From assembly GCF_011764445.1 (NCBI RefSeq), contig NZ_BLPG01000001.1, positions 3,100,001-3,164,000 on the forward strand: a stretch of 64,000 nucleotides of DNA. Direction: 5' to 3'. The notes beneath the pieces are model-generated. The model was not told where the DNA came from. It saw nothing but the letters and a program-made list of their open reading frames with translations, and searched no databases. Shown one piece after another: positions 52,841-63,053 of the stretch. Positions within the stretch are counted from its first letter, which is position 1; every line of letters starts with the position of its first letter. The position numbers and the translations under genes are program-made. The DNA comes from Phytohabitans rumicis (lineage in GTDB: Bacteria; Actinomycetota; Actinomycetes; Mycobacteriales; Micromonosporaceae).

Positions 52841-54172
52841 CTAGTCGCACCCCAGCCCGCGGCCGGTCGCGGTCACCCGGTAGTTGCCGTCGATGTCGAC
52901 GACCTTGTTGTTGGACCAGGCGACTCCGCCGCAGTCACTGTCCGATGGGCCGTAGTCCCATGCCTCATCGACGATGAGGTTGCCGCTGAACGTATATCCG
53001 TTGCCGTACATCCGTGCGGTGTATCCGCCGCCGGCCAACAGGTTGTCGGTGATCTTCGCACCCTTCGATCCGTCGGAGAAGAAGATCGGCGACGTGCCGT
53101 CGACAAGGTTGCGTTGATCGATTGTGTTGTGCCGGATGACCACATTGGAGCCGCCACCGTAGCCCTGCACACCGTCGGAGTGGAATCCGCGTTCGGCGCA
53201 AATCTTGGCGTACGAGTCCTGAACGAGAATGTTGTTTCCCGAGTTGCGGAACGCGTCGCCGAAGTTGCGTACCAGCACCCGCGTGGCCGTGTAGTCGCGA
53301 TGCCCCACCGCGTACTCCTGGTCACATCCGCTGGGCTTGCCGAGCGTACTGTCCGTGATCGTGAAGCTGTGTGCCGTGTTGGTGTGCGAGCCACCCGCGT
53401 ACCGGATGCCGCCGTAGATCTCGCTGTTCTTGACCTCGACGTCCGGTGCCGCGATGTACAGCTGTCCGGTGATCCGCTTGCCGCTCACGACCTCGCCGGC
53501 CTTCGATGCGGTGTAGCTGCCGTTGATCGTGGTGAGGCTGGTCCCGGCCGGTACGCCGGTGCAGGCCGGCGTCGGGTACGCCGGTAGCGGGCACTTCCCG
53601 CCGCCCGATGGCGGCTCGGGCGCGCCCGTGGTGGGCGCGGGTGCCGGCTTGGCTGTGGGCGTGGGCGTGGGTGTGGGCTTGGTGGTCGGCGTGGGCGCCG
53701 GACCGCCACCCTGGTTACTCACCGTGAACGCCGCCCAGGCGTTCACTTTCTCGCCGCCGGTCAGGGTGATCTCGGCGAAGATGACGTGGTTGCCGTCCGC
53801 GACCGTGGTGGTGTCGAACGCGTTGGCCGACCCGTCGGCCGCCCCACCCGCGAAGTCGAAGGGCCGCTGCCGCTCGATCCGCAGCGCGGTCCGAGCGGGG
53901 TCGTCGAGCCAGAACGTGGCCGCGGCGACGCCCTCACCCGCCGCAGTCACATAGATCTTTCCGCGCGCCACCGTCCTGTTCAGCGGCACCGCGCCCGTCC
54001 GATCCGGACGGAGGCTGGTGTAAAGACCGAGCGAAGCCTCATCGGGCGCCGTCGCATCCGGCGAGACCGACGCGCGCGCGACACCTACCGTCACCAATCC
54101 CGCCACCACAACGGCTATCGGCAGGAACAACATGAGGGGGTTTCGACGGAGCCGGTTTCTCCTTGTTTGCAC
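52841..54172 (-). CDS. Secreted/anchored right-handed parallel beta-helix protein
   Basis: The protein has 443 residues from GTG 54172, with AAGGA seven bases upstream. The N-terminus is basic (RRNRLRRNPLM) with one hydrophobic helix (LFLPIAVVVAGLVTVGVA). A 90-residue Ig-like domain follows, then a Pro/Thr/Ala linker (PTPTTKPTPTPTPTAKPAPA). The beta-helix begins at PAGTSLTTINGSYTASKAG and shows repeated short strands (ITGQLYIAAPDVEVKNSEIYG, NNILVQDSYAKIC, NVVIRHNTIDQ, GAKITDNLLAGG). The helix resembles pectate-lyase-like folds, but no catalytic triad is clear. A related protein lies at the right edge. Confidence 0.85.
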   Translation of the reverse strand: MQTRRNRLRRNPLMLFLPIAVVVAGLVTVGVARASVSPDATAPDEASLGLYTSLRPDRTGAVPLNRTVARGKIYVTAAGEGVAAATFWLDDPARTALRIERQRPFDFAGGAADGSANAFDTTTVADGNHVIFAEITLTGGEKVNAWAAFTVSNQGGGPAPTPTTKPTPTPTPTAKPAPAPTTGAPEPPSGGGKCPLPAYPTPACTGVPAGTSLTTINGSYTASKAGEVVSGKRITGQLYIAAPDVEVKNSEIYGGIRYAGGSHTNTAHSFTITDSTLGKPSGCDQEYAVGHRDYTATRVLVRNFGDAFRNSGNNILVQDSYAKICAERGFHSDGVQGYGGGSNVVIRHNTIDQRNLVDGTSPIFFSDGSKGAKITDNLLAGGGYTARMYGNGYTFSGNLIVDEAWDYGPSDSDCGGVAWSNNKVVDIDGNYRVTATGRGLGCD

Positions 54173-54573
54173 CGCAGCATCCTTCCGCAAGAATGCGAAT
54201 CTCCTGTCGGATTCACATTCAATAGGGTTGCGTTGGCGACACGCCGACATGGCGGATCACCACCGGACCGGAGTCAACGCGCGGTACGCAGGGGTGTCAA
54301 CCGAAACGGGCTATCGCGGCACAATGCATTAAGGGCTCTTTAAGTGAACGGCTCAATTGTCATCGATATTCACGATGCGAAAGAGTCGACCAAGGGTCAG
54401 GAATCGGCCATACCCACGGCCACACGGACCGCCGAACCGACATTGGATCAAGCTCGGCGTGGCCGGCTGGTGCGAATCGCCACAAAGCCACACAAAGTTG
54501 ACCTTGACAAGCGTGGGCGACATGGACCCTTACGCTCTTGCGTAGCCCCCGGTGGGTCTGCCAGTATGTCCCA
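54173..54573. promoter_or_regulatory. 401-base divergent control region, AT-richer than its surroundings
   Basis: The region separates the beta-helix gene (leftward) and the DivIVA-like gene (rightward). It is noticeably AT-rich (for example AATGCATTAAGGGCTCTTTAAG and TTGTCATCGATATTC). A TTGACA at 54504-54509 with TACGCT at 54531-54536 resembles a promoter, though the 21-base spacing is long. The DivIVA-like ATG at 54574 lacks a strong ribosome-binding site. No gene is visible here. Confidence 0.5.
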
Positions 54574-55815
54574 ATGCCCCAGCAGCAGCAGTCCTCCCTC
54601 GCGTTCTTCGAAAACGCGAACTCACAACATGACTTCACCGTCGTCCTTCGGGGATACGACCGTGGGCAGGTCGACGACTTCGTCGGCCGGCTCAGCGCCG
54701 CACTGACTCAGTCCGAGCAGGCCCGTGGCGAGGCCGAGCAGCGCATGAACGACGCGCAGCGCCGCCTCCGCCAAGCCGAGCAGCGCCTCAACTCGGTGGA
54801 GCAGAAGCTCACCGACACAAACAAGCAGCTCGAAGAGAACAGCCGGCCGACGCTTTCGGGTCTGGGCACCCGCGTCGAGCAGATCCTGCGGCTGGCCGAA
54901 GAGCAGGCCAACGACCACCGTGGCGAGGCCAAGCGCGAGTCGGAGGGCATTCTGTCCGCCGCGCGCCTGGAGGCCCGCGAGATCACCGACAAGGCTCGCG
55001 CCGAGGCCGCCGCCATGAAGGCCACCGCCGAGCGCGAGGCCGGCCAGGTCCGCACCGCCTCCGAGCGCGAGGCCGCGGAGGTACGGGTGCAGGCCCGTCG
55101 CGAGGCCGACACGCTGCGTGCCGACGCCGACCGCGAGACGAAGCAGCTGCGTACCGTCACCGCGCACGAGGTGGCCGAGCTGAAGTCCACCGTGGAGCGT
55201 GAGGTCGCCACCCTGCGCGCCACCGCCGAGCGGGAGATCACCCAGCTGCGCGCGAAGGCGGCCCGCGAGGCCGAGGAGAAGCGTGCCGAGGCGACCAAGC
55301 TGCTGACCGACGCGCGCGACAAGCGCGACAAGGACCTGCAGGCCCTGGCCCTGGAGCTCGCCGAGCGCCGGGAGAAGTCGGAGCGCGAGGAGTCCGAGCG
55401 GCACGCCGCCCAGGTCGCCCAGACGCAGAAGCTGGTCGCCGAGGCCGAGGAGCGCGCCCGCGCCGCCGAAGACCGCGCCAAGGAGATCGAGCAGCGCGCC
55501 GAGGCCCGCCGGGTCGAGTCCGAGCGCAACGCCACCGAGACCATCGACAAGGCCAAGGCGCTGTCGGAAAAGACCCTCAACGAAGCCCGCGCCGAGTCGC
55601 ACCGCCTGGTCAGCGAGGCCCGCACCGAGGCCGAGCTCACCACTCAGGCCGCGCGCCGGGAGGTCGAAGACCTCACCCGTCAAAAGGACGCGGTCACCGC
55701 GCAGCTCGGGCAGATGCTGTCCGGCCTCGCGGGCATCGTCCCCACCGCCCCGCCGGCCGCCAAGCCGGACGACAAGGCGGGCAAGGGCGAGGGCGACCGG
55801 GTAAACGCGGGCTAG
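54574..55815 (+). CDS. DivIVA-like coiled-coil protein, copy 1
   Basis: This 413-residue protein starts MPQQQQSSLAFFENANSQHD. It carries the DivIVA membrane-binding motif FTVVLRGYDRGQVDDFVGRL at residues about 21-40. Almost all the rest is an uninterrupted coiled coil with 11-residue repeats such as ATAEREAGQVR, TASEREAAEVR and TVEREVATLRA. The repeat rhythm recalls the hendecad repeats of the Streptomyces polarity scaffold Scy. It should form filaments or patches at curved membranes and organise growth or division (inference from family). A perfect hairpin follows the stop. Confidence 0.85.
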   Translation: MPQQQQSSLAFFENANSQHDFTVVLRGYDRGQVDDFVGRLSAALTQSEQARGEAEQRMNDAQRRLRQAEQRLNSVEQKLTDTNKQLEENSRPTLSGLGTRVEQILRLAEEQANDHRGEAKRESEGILSAARLEAREITDKARAEAAAMKATAEREAGQVRTASEREAAEVRVQARREADTLRADADRETKQLRTVTAHEVAELKSTVEREVATLRATAEREITQLRAKAAREAEEKRAEATKLLTDARDKRDKDLQALALELAERREKSEREESERHAAQVAQTQKLVAEAEERARAAEDRAKEIEQRAEARRVESERNATETIDKAKALSEKTLNEARAESHRLVSEARTEAELTTQAARREVEDLTRQKDAVTAQLGQMLSGLAGIVPTAPPAAKPDDKAGKGEGDRVNAG

Positions 55816-55876
55816 GCGGGCCGACCGGCTCACCGCTGCACGGGAGTTGCCGGATCGCGGGGCAGATGCGACCGAC

Positions 55877-55910
55877 CGCAGGCCGTACCGGATCACCGGT
55901 ACGGCCTGCG
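55877..55910. terminator. Perfect GC-rich hairpin terminator
   Basis: CGCAGGCCGTACCGG (55877-55891) pairs exactly with 55896-55910 around an ATCA loop. It lies 62 bases after the DivIVA-like stop. It is a strong actinobacterial I-shaped terminator, so the two DivIVA-like genes are probably separate transcription units. Confidence 0.8.
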
Positions 55911-56005
55911 TTGGCGTGCCCCGCGCGGTCCCCCTATACAGCCTGGCATCCGCCGAATGGTGTGTATCCAGGCGACATTCAGCCGAGCGTGTGAGGATGG
56001 AGGGC

Positions 56006-57343
56006 ATGTCGCACGGCGGAGAGCTATTCGGTCTCAGTGATGGTGTGTCGTCGGAACCGTCCTTTGAGACGGCGATGCGGGGCTACGACAGACGCCAGGT
56101 GGACCGCTACGTCGCCCGTGCGGAGGGCGAGATAGCCACGCTCGCCGCCGAACGCGAGCAGGCGTACGCCCAGATCCAGAACCTGGCCGCCCAGGTGGAG
56201 CAGCTCCAGGCCGAGATGGTGAACGTCCGCCGCCAGGCCGCCACGATCGACAAGGTGTCGTTCCGGCACCTCGGCCCGCGGGTCGAGCAGATCCTCGCGC
56301 TCGCCGAGGAGCAGGCCGACGACATCCGCAGCAGCGCCAGCCAGGAGCTGGCCGACCAGCGCGTCGAAGCCGAACGCGCGGTCGGCGAGGCCCGGTCCCG
56401 CGCGGCCGACGCCGTACGCGATTTCGAGATCGCCCTCGCCGCCCGCCGGGCCGACGAGGAGAAGGCCACCGGCGAACGCCGGGCCGCCGCGGAAGCCGCC
56501 GTCGCGGGCGCGCAGGAGCAGGCCGAAGCCACCATCAAGGCCGCCGAGGAGCGGGTCGCCCGGATGCGCGCCGAGGCCGAGGGCGCACTCACCCAGGCCA
56601 AGCAGGAGGCGAAGCGGATCACCGCGCAGACCACGCAGTTCGTGGAGCAGACCCGCGCGGAGACCGACTCGTACGTCAAGGCGACGCGCGCCCAGGCCCA
56701 GCAGGAGCTGGCGCAGTGGCGGGCCAGCGTCGAGCAGGAAATCAACCAGCGCAAGGCGGCCGCCGACCACGAGTACGCCCAACGCCGCGCGGGCGCCGAG
56801 CAGGAGTTCGGGCAGTGGCGGGCCGGCATCGAGCGGCAGGTGTCCCAGCGTGGCGCCGAGGCCGAGCGGTACACCGCAGAGCTCCGGCGCCAGGCCGAGG
56901 AGCACGCGGCCGGAATCCGGCGCGAGGCCGAGGAGCACGCCGCGACCGTGCGGCGGCAGACGGAGCAGCAGGCGGCGACGGCCCAGCAGCACGTGGCCAC
57001 CACGCAGAAGCACCTCGCGTCGACCCAGCAGGAGACCGCCGCGGCCGGCCAGTTGCTCGCCGAGGTGCAGCAGCAGGTGGCGCAGGCCCAGCAGGCGCTC
57101 GCCGAGGTCAAGCAGCAGACCGTGGCGACGCGCCAGGAGGGCGACCAGTTCAAGCGCCGCCTGACCGAGGTGCAGCAGCAGCTCGCCACCGAGCGCCAGC
57201 GACTGACCGACGCGCAGCGCACGGCCGAGCAGGCCGAGCGCAACGTGGTGGAGGCCAAGGCCACGGCGCAGCGGGCCAGCGAGGCGGCGGATGCGTCCGA
57301 GGCGGACCCGGCCGAGACCGAGGCCGCTGGCAAGGTCGCGTAA
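56006..57343 (+). CDS. DivIVA-like coiled-coil protein, copy 2
   Basis: The protein has 445 residues from ATG 56006 (MSHGGELFGL); ATG at 55997 is an alternative. The DivIVA motif FETAMRGYDRRQVDRYVARAEGE sits near residues 21-43. A long coiled coil follows, with EQILALAEEQADDIR as in copy 1. Unlike copy 1, the middle and end are rich in Gln/Ala (QWRASVEQEINQR, QQQVAQAQQALAEVKQQ) with irregular short repeats. A partner or regulator of the first protein at the cell pole is plausible. The permease gene starts 52 bases later. Confidence 0.83.
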   Translation: MSHGGELFGLSDGVSSEPSFETAMRGYDRRQVDRYVARAEGEIATLAAEREQAYAQIQNLAAQVEQLQAEMVNVRRQAATIDKVSFRHLGPRVEQILALAEEQADDIRSSASQELADQRVEAERAVGEARSRAADAVRDFEIALAARRADEEKATGERRAAAEAAVAGAQEQAEATIKAAEERVARMRAEAEGALTQAKQEAKRITAQTTQFVEQTRAETDSYVKATRAQAQQELAQWRASVEQEINQRKAAADHEYAQRRAGAEQEFGQWRAGIERQVSQRGAEAERYTAELRRQAEEHAAGIRREAEEHAATVRRQTEQQAATAQQHVATTQKHLASTQQETAAAGQLLAEVQQQVAQAQQALAEVKQQTVATRQEGDQFKRRLTEVQQQLATERQRLTDAQRTAEQAERNVVEAKATAQRASEAADASEADPAETEAAGKVA

Positions 57344-57395
57344 CTGGCCCGGTGCCGTTACCCTGCCACGGGGTTTACCAGCGTGGGAGGGGTCA

Positions 57396-58543
57396 ATGGC
57401 AGACGAGCGGCCGGCACAAAACGACGCCGACGCCACGCCGGAGGAAGGCACGCTGGAGGAAGGCACGCCCGACGAGGAGCCCATACCGCCGCCCTCGGGC
57501 AAGTTCGGCCGGCTCGGTCGCCCGCTGGGGCGCAGCCCGTTCCTCATCGGGTTCTACGGCGGGTTGGGGCTGCTGCTCGCGTACACCACTTATCTGGCCG
57601 TGCAGAACGCGGCCGGCATCCTTCTGCTGATCTTCATCGCGCTGTTCCTGGCCATCGGGCTGAACCCGGCGGTGGTCCGGCTGACCCGCTGGGGCCTGCC
57701 CGCGGCGCCGCCGTGGCGGTGGTGACGTTCGCCGTCCTGCTGCTCTTCTGCGGCGGCCTCTTCGCGCTCGTACCGCCGGTCGTCACCGAGTCCGGCCAGG
57801 TCATCGACAAACTGCCGGAGTACATCGACCAGCTCAACGAGAACGCCACCATCCGCGACCTCAACGACCGGTACGACATCGTCAGCCGGGCCTCGTCGGT
57901 GGTCACGCCGGCGAACGTCTCGCGCGCGCTCGGCGGCGTGCTGGGCGGCGCCTCGCTCGTCTTCGGCACGATCTTCCGGGTGCTGACCGTGCTCGTGCTG
58001 ACCATCTACTTCATGGCCGCCTTCGACCGGATGAAGGCCGGCGCGTACCAGCTCGTGCCGGCCACCCGCCGGGAGCGGGTCGCCCTGATCACCGACGAGA
58101 TCCTGACCAAGGTCGGCGCCTACATGGTGGGCGCGCTGGCCATCGCGATCGTCGCCGGCGTCAGCACGTACGTCTTTCTCATCGTCGCGGGCGTGGCGTA
58201 CCCGTTCGCGCTGGCCGTGGTGGTCGCGGTGTGCGACCTTATCCCGCAGATCGGCGCGACGCTGGGCGCCGTGGTGGTGAGCCTGGTCGGGTTCGCCAGC
58301 TCGCTGAGCGTCGGCATCGCCTGCGTCATCTTCTTCCTGGTCTACCAGCAGGTCGAGAACTACCTGATCTACCCGAAGGTGATGCGCCGATCGGTCGAGG
58401 TCAGCGACGTCGCCGCGATCGTGGCCGCGCTGCTGGGCGTGGCCCTCTTCGGCGTCATCGGCGCCTTGGTCGCGATCCCCGCCGTCGCCGCCGTCCAGCT
58501 CATCATCCGCGAGGTGCTGGTGCCCCGCCAGGAGTCCCGCTAG
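57396..58543 (+). CDS. AI-2E family transporter (PerM/YdiK type), apparent frameshift
   Basis: The start at ATG 57396 is preceded by GGGAGGGG. An acidic 45-residue cytoplasmic lead (EEGTLEEGTPDEEPIPPP) is followed by helix pairs: FLIGFYGGLGLLLAYTTYLAV, then ILLLIFIALFLAIGLNPAV. One base is missing in the C3 run at 57699-57701, and restoring it gives GLPRGAAVAVVTF and a protein of about 382 residues. The C-terminal core (LIPQIGATLGAVVVSLVGF, QQVENYLIYPKVMRRSVEVSD) is the AI-2E/PerM signature. The family may export small molecules or act in ion exchange; the substrate is unknown. Confidence 0.85.
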
Positions 58544-58905
58544 GAACGTCCCGCGACCGTGGTGACAAGATCACCATGTGGCTCTGGCGGATCGCGGTCG
58601 ACACCATCGGGCGTACGGCCACCACAGTGGAGCCGATCCGGCCGGTCGCCTTCGGCCGGGCCACGTACGCGCTGTCGAAGGGTCAGGTAGGCCATATATC
58701 CGATGCGGCCTGACCGGTTCGCCTTGTGCACTTACCCCAAAGGGTGAACGCCGTCGAGTCGATTTCACGACAGATCATGGACAGTCCACTGTCTTTGGCC
58801 GAAAGTGGCAGATCCGGAGTTGGCGTCCGCCGCTTATCATCTGGCAACTAGGCAATTTTCACGGGGCCCGGTTCAACCACGTCCTCTGCCCTCGGAGAAC
58901 CATAG
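58544..58905. other. 362-base interval, probable upstream region of the large secreted protein
   Basis: An ATG at 58576 opens a 45-codon frame (MWLWRIAVDTIGRTATTVEP...) to a TGA at 58711-58713. It lacks a ribosome-binding site and relatives I can recognise, so I do not call it a gene. The last 150 bases become AT-richer (CTTATCATCTGGCAACTAGGCAATTTTC) and probably hold the promoter of the secreted protein. No strong repeat is present. Confidence 0.5.
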
Positions 58906-61900
58906 ATGAATAAAGATGTCCCCCGCCTCGCGCTCGTTCTCGCGGCGGCTGTAGCAGCGGTCGCCCTCGTACCGCCGTCAACGGCGACGGCGGCCACCGG
59001 CACGTTCGGAAATACTGCGGTCGGTAGTCAGGTAGACACCGACAACAGTAACTACCTGAGCGGCTCGCGCTTCACCATGGGCAGCACGGACGGCGCCGTG
59101 ACCAGCATGAGCGTCTACGTGGACCAGATCAGCTCGGCCCCCAACAACAAGTTCGAGGTGGGCATCTACACCGATTCAGCGAACAAGCCGGGATCGCTGA
59201 TCGCGCAGAGCGCCACGGGTACGCTTTCGGCAAGTTCGTGGAATACGATCGCCATTACCGCGAATTTGACGGCGAACAACTCGTACTGGCTGATATACAA
59301 CACGAACGGCGCCGCCAGTAACCGCAACAATATGCGGTACAACGGTGGTGGCACGAGCACCTTCAGCTCGTCGAGTACGCCTTTCGGGACGTGGCCCACG
59401 ACATTCACCTCCGCCGCGAACGGCGGTGCCAACTTCTCCATTTACGCCACGTACACCACGGACGACCCGCCGCCACCGCCGCCGCTTTCCAACAGTGGTC
59501 CGGGCGGCCCGGTGCTCGTTATCGGCAGCTCGGCGAACATGTTCACCACCTACTACGCCGAGATCCTCAAGGCCGAGGGCATCAACTACTACCGGCTGAT
59601 GGACATCGCGAACGTGTCCGCCTCGACGCTGTCCAACTACGACGTCGCCATCCTCGGCGAGATGCCGCTGACCGCCACCCAGGTCTCCATGCTGAGCACC
59701 TGGGTCACCGGCGGCGGCGACCTGATCGCCATGCGGCCGGACAAGCAACTCGCCTCTGTGCTCGGGTTGACCGCCGGCTCGGACACGCTGGCCGAGGCGT
59801 ACCTGCGGATCAGCAACAGCGGTCCGGGCGCCGGCATCGTCAACACGTCGATCCAGTACCACGGCACGGCCGACCGGTACACGCTCAACGGGGCGACCGC
59901 CGTGGCGACCCTCTACAGCAACGCGACGACGGCGACGGCGAACCCCGCGGTGACCCTGCGGTCGGTCGGCTCGCAGGGCGGTCAGGCGGCGGCGTTCACG
60001 TACGACCTGGCCCGCTCGATCGTCCTGACCCGCCAGGGCAACGTCGCCTGGTCCGGGCAGGAACGCGACGGAATCGACGGATATCAGGCGCACGAAATGT
60101 TCATCGGCGCGCCCAATGGCGTTCCCGACTGGAACACCGTTGACCAGCGGCTCATCCCCATCGCGGACGAACAGCAGCGCCTGCTCGCCAACATGATCCT
60201 GCAGATGAATCAGTCGAAGAAGCCGCTGCCGCGCTTCTGGTATTTCCCCGGGACGAGAAGGCGGTGATCATCATGACCGGTGATGATCACGCCGCGAACG
60301 GCGCGACGCCCGCCCGGTTCGACCAGTACAAGGCGTACAGCCCGAGCGGCTGTAGCGTCGCGAACTGGGAATGCATCCGCTCCAGCTCGTACGTGTACAC
60401 CAACACCACGCTCACCAATGCACAGGCGGTTTCGTATAACGCCGAGGGCTTCGAGGTCGGCCTGCACCCCAACACGAACTGCCGGCCGTGGGGCAGCGCG
60501 GCGAGCCTCGACACCCTCTACGAGGACCAGCTCGACACGTGGAAGGCGAAGTACACCGGCATCCCGTACCCGGACAGCTCGCGCACCCACTGCGTCGAGT
60601 GGGACGACTGGGCCACGAACGCCAAGACCAAGCTGGCCCACGACATCCGGCTGGACACGGATTACTACTACTACCCGCAGTCCTGGGTGCAGAACCGGCC
60701 CGGGTACTTCAACGGCACGGGCCAGATCATGCGCTTCGCCGACCAGGACGGCAGCACGATCGACGTCTGGCAGGCCACCACGCAGATGACCGACGAGTCC
60801 GGCCAGACGTACCCGTTCACCGTGGACACCCTGCTGGACAAGGCGCTCGGCGCGGAGGGTTACTACGCGGCGCTGACCGCCAACATGCACACCGACTCGG
60901 CGACCAACCTGCCGTCGAATTCGGTCGTCGAGGCCGCACTGGACCGCGGCGTGCCGGTGGTCTCCGGGCGGCAGATGCTCACCTGGCTCGACGGGCGGGA
61001 CGGCTCCTCGTTCCAGTCCATCGACTGGGACGGGAACGAGCTGAGCTTCACCGTCGCGGGCGGCGCCAACGGGCTGCGCGGCATGGTGCCCAGGACGTCG
61101 TCCGCAGGCACGCTGTCGAGCATCACACGCGGCGGCAGCTCGGTCTCGTTCACCTCGCAGACCATCAAGGGCATCCAGTACGCCTTCTTCACCGCCTCGA
61201 CGGGGAACTACGTCGCGACGTACACGACGGGCGACAGCGCCGCGCCGACGATCGTCTCCACCACCCCCGCCGACGGCTCCACGTCGGCCGCGGTGAGCGA
61301 CCCGATCACGGTGCGGTTCAGCGAGGCGATGGCGAGCGCCACCATCAACACCAGCAACATCGAGCTGCGTACCAGCGGTGGCGCCCTCGTCACCAGCACC
61401 GTCGCGTACGACGCCGGCACCACCTCGGCGGTCATCACCCCCAGCGCCGCCCTCGCCGCCGGCGCCAGCTACACGGTGACCGTCAAGGGCAACCCCGGCG
61501 TCAACGACTCGGCCGGCAACACCATGGCCGGCAACTACACGTTCTCGTTCACGACGACGCCGCCCAGTTCCACCGTCTTCGGCTTCGACCAGGTCGGGTC
61601 GCAGGTGGACTCCGGATCGCAGAACCACATGAACGGGTCGCGCTTCGTCACCGGCGCGGCGGGGCAGACGGTCACCACGATGGCGGTCTACATGACCAAC
61701 GTGACCAGCAACAACCAGTACCAGCTCGCCATCTACACCGACAGCAACGGCTCGCCCGGCACCCTGGTGGCGTCCAGCACGTCCGGCACCCTGACCGCCA
61801 ACTCATGGAACACCCGGCCGGTCAACGCCATCCTCGCCGGCAACACCGCCTACTGGCTCATGTACAACACCAACGGCGACAACAACATGAGCTTCAACAC

Positions 61901-62807
61901 CAGCAGCAGCGGGTCGGGCAGCTGGTCGACCTCGTCGCAGGCGTACGGCTCCTGGCCGAGTGCCTTCGGCAACGCCACCCTGTCGAACGCGAAGTTCTCC
62001 ATCTACGCGTACGACGCGTCCGGCGTTGAGGTCCCGCCGACGGTGCAGACCAGCACCCCGGCGAACGGGTCGACGACGGCGTCGACCACCGACCCGATCA
62101 CGGTGAAGTTCAGCGAGCCGATGACCGCGAGCACCATCAACGCCAGCAACATCGAGCTGCGGACCAGTGGCGGCACCCTCGTCAACCGCACCGTCGCGTA
62201 CGACGCCGGGACCACCTCGGCGGTCATCACGCCCAGCGCCGCCCTCACCGGTGGCGCCGGGTACACGGTGACCGTCAAGGGCAACCCCGGCGTCAACGAC
62301 TCGGCCGGAAACACCATGGCCGCCAACTACACCTTCTCGTTCACGACCGCCACGCCGAGCGGTCCGACGCTGGGCTACAACCAGATCGGGGCGCAGGTCG
62401 ACGAGGGGTCGCAGAACCACATGAACGGATCCCGGTTCGTCACGGGCTCCACAGCGATGTCGATCACCTCGATGTCGGTCTACATGACGACGGTGACGAG
62501 CAACAACCAGTTCCAGCTCGCCATCTACACCGACAGCAGCGGCTCGCCCAGCACCTTGGTGGCGTCCAGCGCCTCCGGCACCCTGACCGCCAACGCGTGG
62601 AACACCCGGCCGGTCACCGCTACGCTCGCCGCCAACACGGCCTACTGGCTCATGTACAACACCAACGGCGACAACAACATGAGCTTCGACACCGGCAGCA
62701 CCGGGCAGGGCGCCTGGTCCACGGCCAGCCAGACCTTCGGTACCTGGCCATCGACGTACGGCAACTCCGCCAAAACCACGGCGAAGTTCTCCATCTACGC
62801 CTCCTGA
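58906..62807 (+). CDS. Secreted 1,300-residue polysaccharide-deacetylase-like protein with repeated modules, apparent frameshift
   Basis: The frame breaks at TATTTCCCC (60246-60249). One added C gives FWYFPRDEKAVIIMTGDDHA and 1,300 residues. Order: signal peptide (1-30); beta-sandwich module 1 (about 31-185); proline linker; flavodoxin/GATase-like domain (about 195-300, GPVLVIGSSANMFTTYYAEI); NodB-like deacetylase domain with MTGDDH (Asp460, Asp461, His462) and GFEVGLHPN (His521). Then come a bacterial Ig-like domain (780-885), module 2 (888-1038), a second Ig-like domain (1043-1150) and module 3 (1153-1300). The plan recalls secreted exopolysaccharide deacetylases such as the CE18/Agd3 type. 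The modules may bind carbohydrate. Confidence 0.8.
61245..62807 (+). repeat. Two tandem 792-base units within the deacetylase-like gene
   Basis: Unit 1 starts at 61245 and unit 2 at 62037, an offset of 264 codons. Each encodes an Ig-like domain followed by a beta-sandwich module. DNA identity is high in patches, for example the runs coding for KGNPGVNDSAGNTMA and YWLMYNTNGDNNMSF. This indicates recent duplication or gene conversion. Confidence 0.85.
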
Positions 62808-62817
62808 CCCACACGCT

Positions 62818-62850
62818 GAAGAGGGGCCGGCTTCGCCGGCCCCTTCTTCG
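62818..62850. terminator. Intrinsic terminator of the deacetylase-like gene
   Basis: GAAGAGGGGCCGGC-TTC-GCCGGCCCCTTCTTC forms a GC-rich stem with a 3-base loop, starting 11 bases after the stop codon. It is the clearest terminator in the window. Confidence 0.88.
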
Positions 62851-62866
62851 CGTGCCCCCCTCTTTG

Positions 62867-62970
62867 CGTCGATCAAGGGATTCCGCGTCGATCAAGGACA
62901 TATGGTCGTGCTTGGATCTCTTTTCCACGACCATATGCCCTTGATCGACGCGGAATCCCTTGATCGACGC
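62867..62970. repeat. GATCAAGG nested palindrome, copy 6
   Basis: Both arms hold two tandem CGTCGATCAAGG blocks separated by GATTCCG. The ATATGG/CCATAT core pairs perfectly around TGGATCTCTTTTC. It lies right after the terminator of the deacetylase-like gene. Confidence 0.9.
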
Positions 62971-63053
62971 GGCGCGGGCGGCGTCCGGTGGGGGCAATCG
63001 ACGCGGGCCGGCCGGGCAGGGCGGTGGGCCCTTGGGGCCGCCGTGGTCATTCC

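Noticed and set aside
58576-58713. A 45-codon frame after the AI-2E permease
   Set aside because: There is no ribosome-binding site, no recognisable domain and no neighbour link; it is likely chance in GC-rich DNA.
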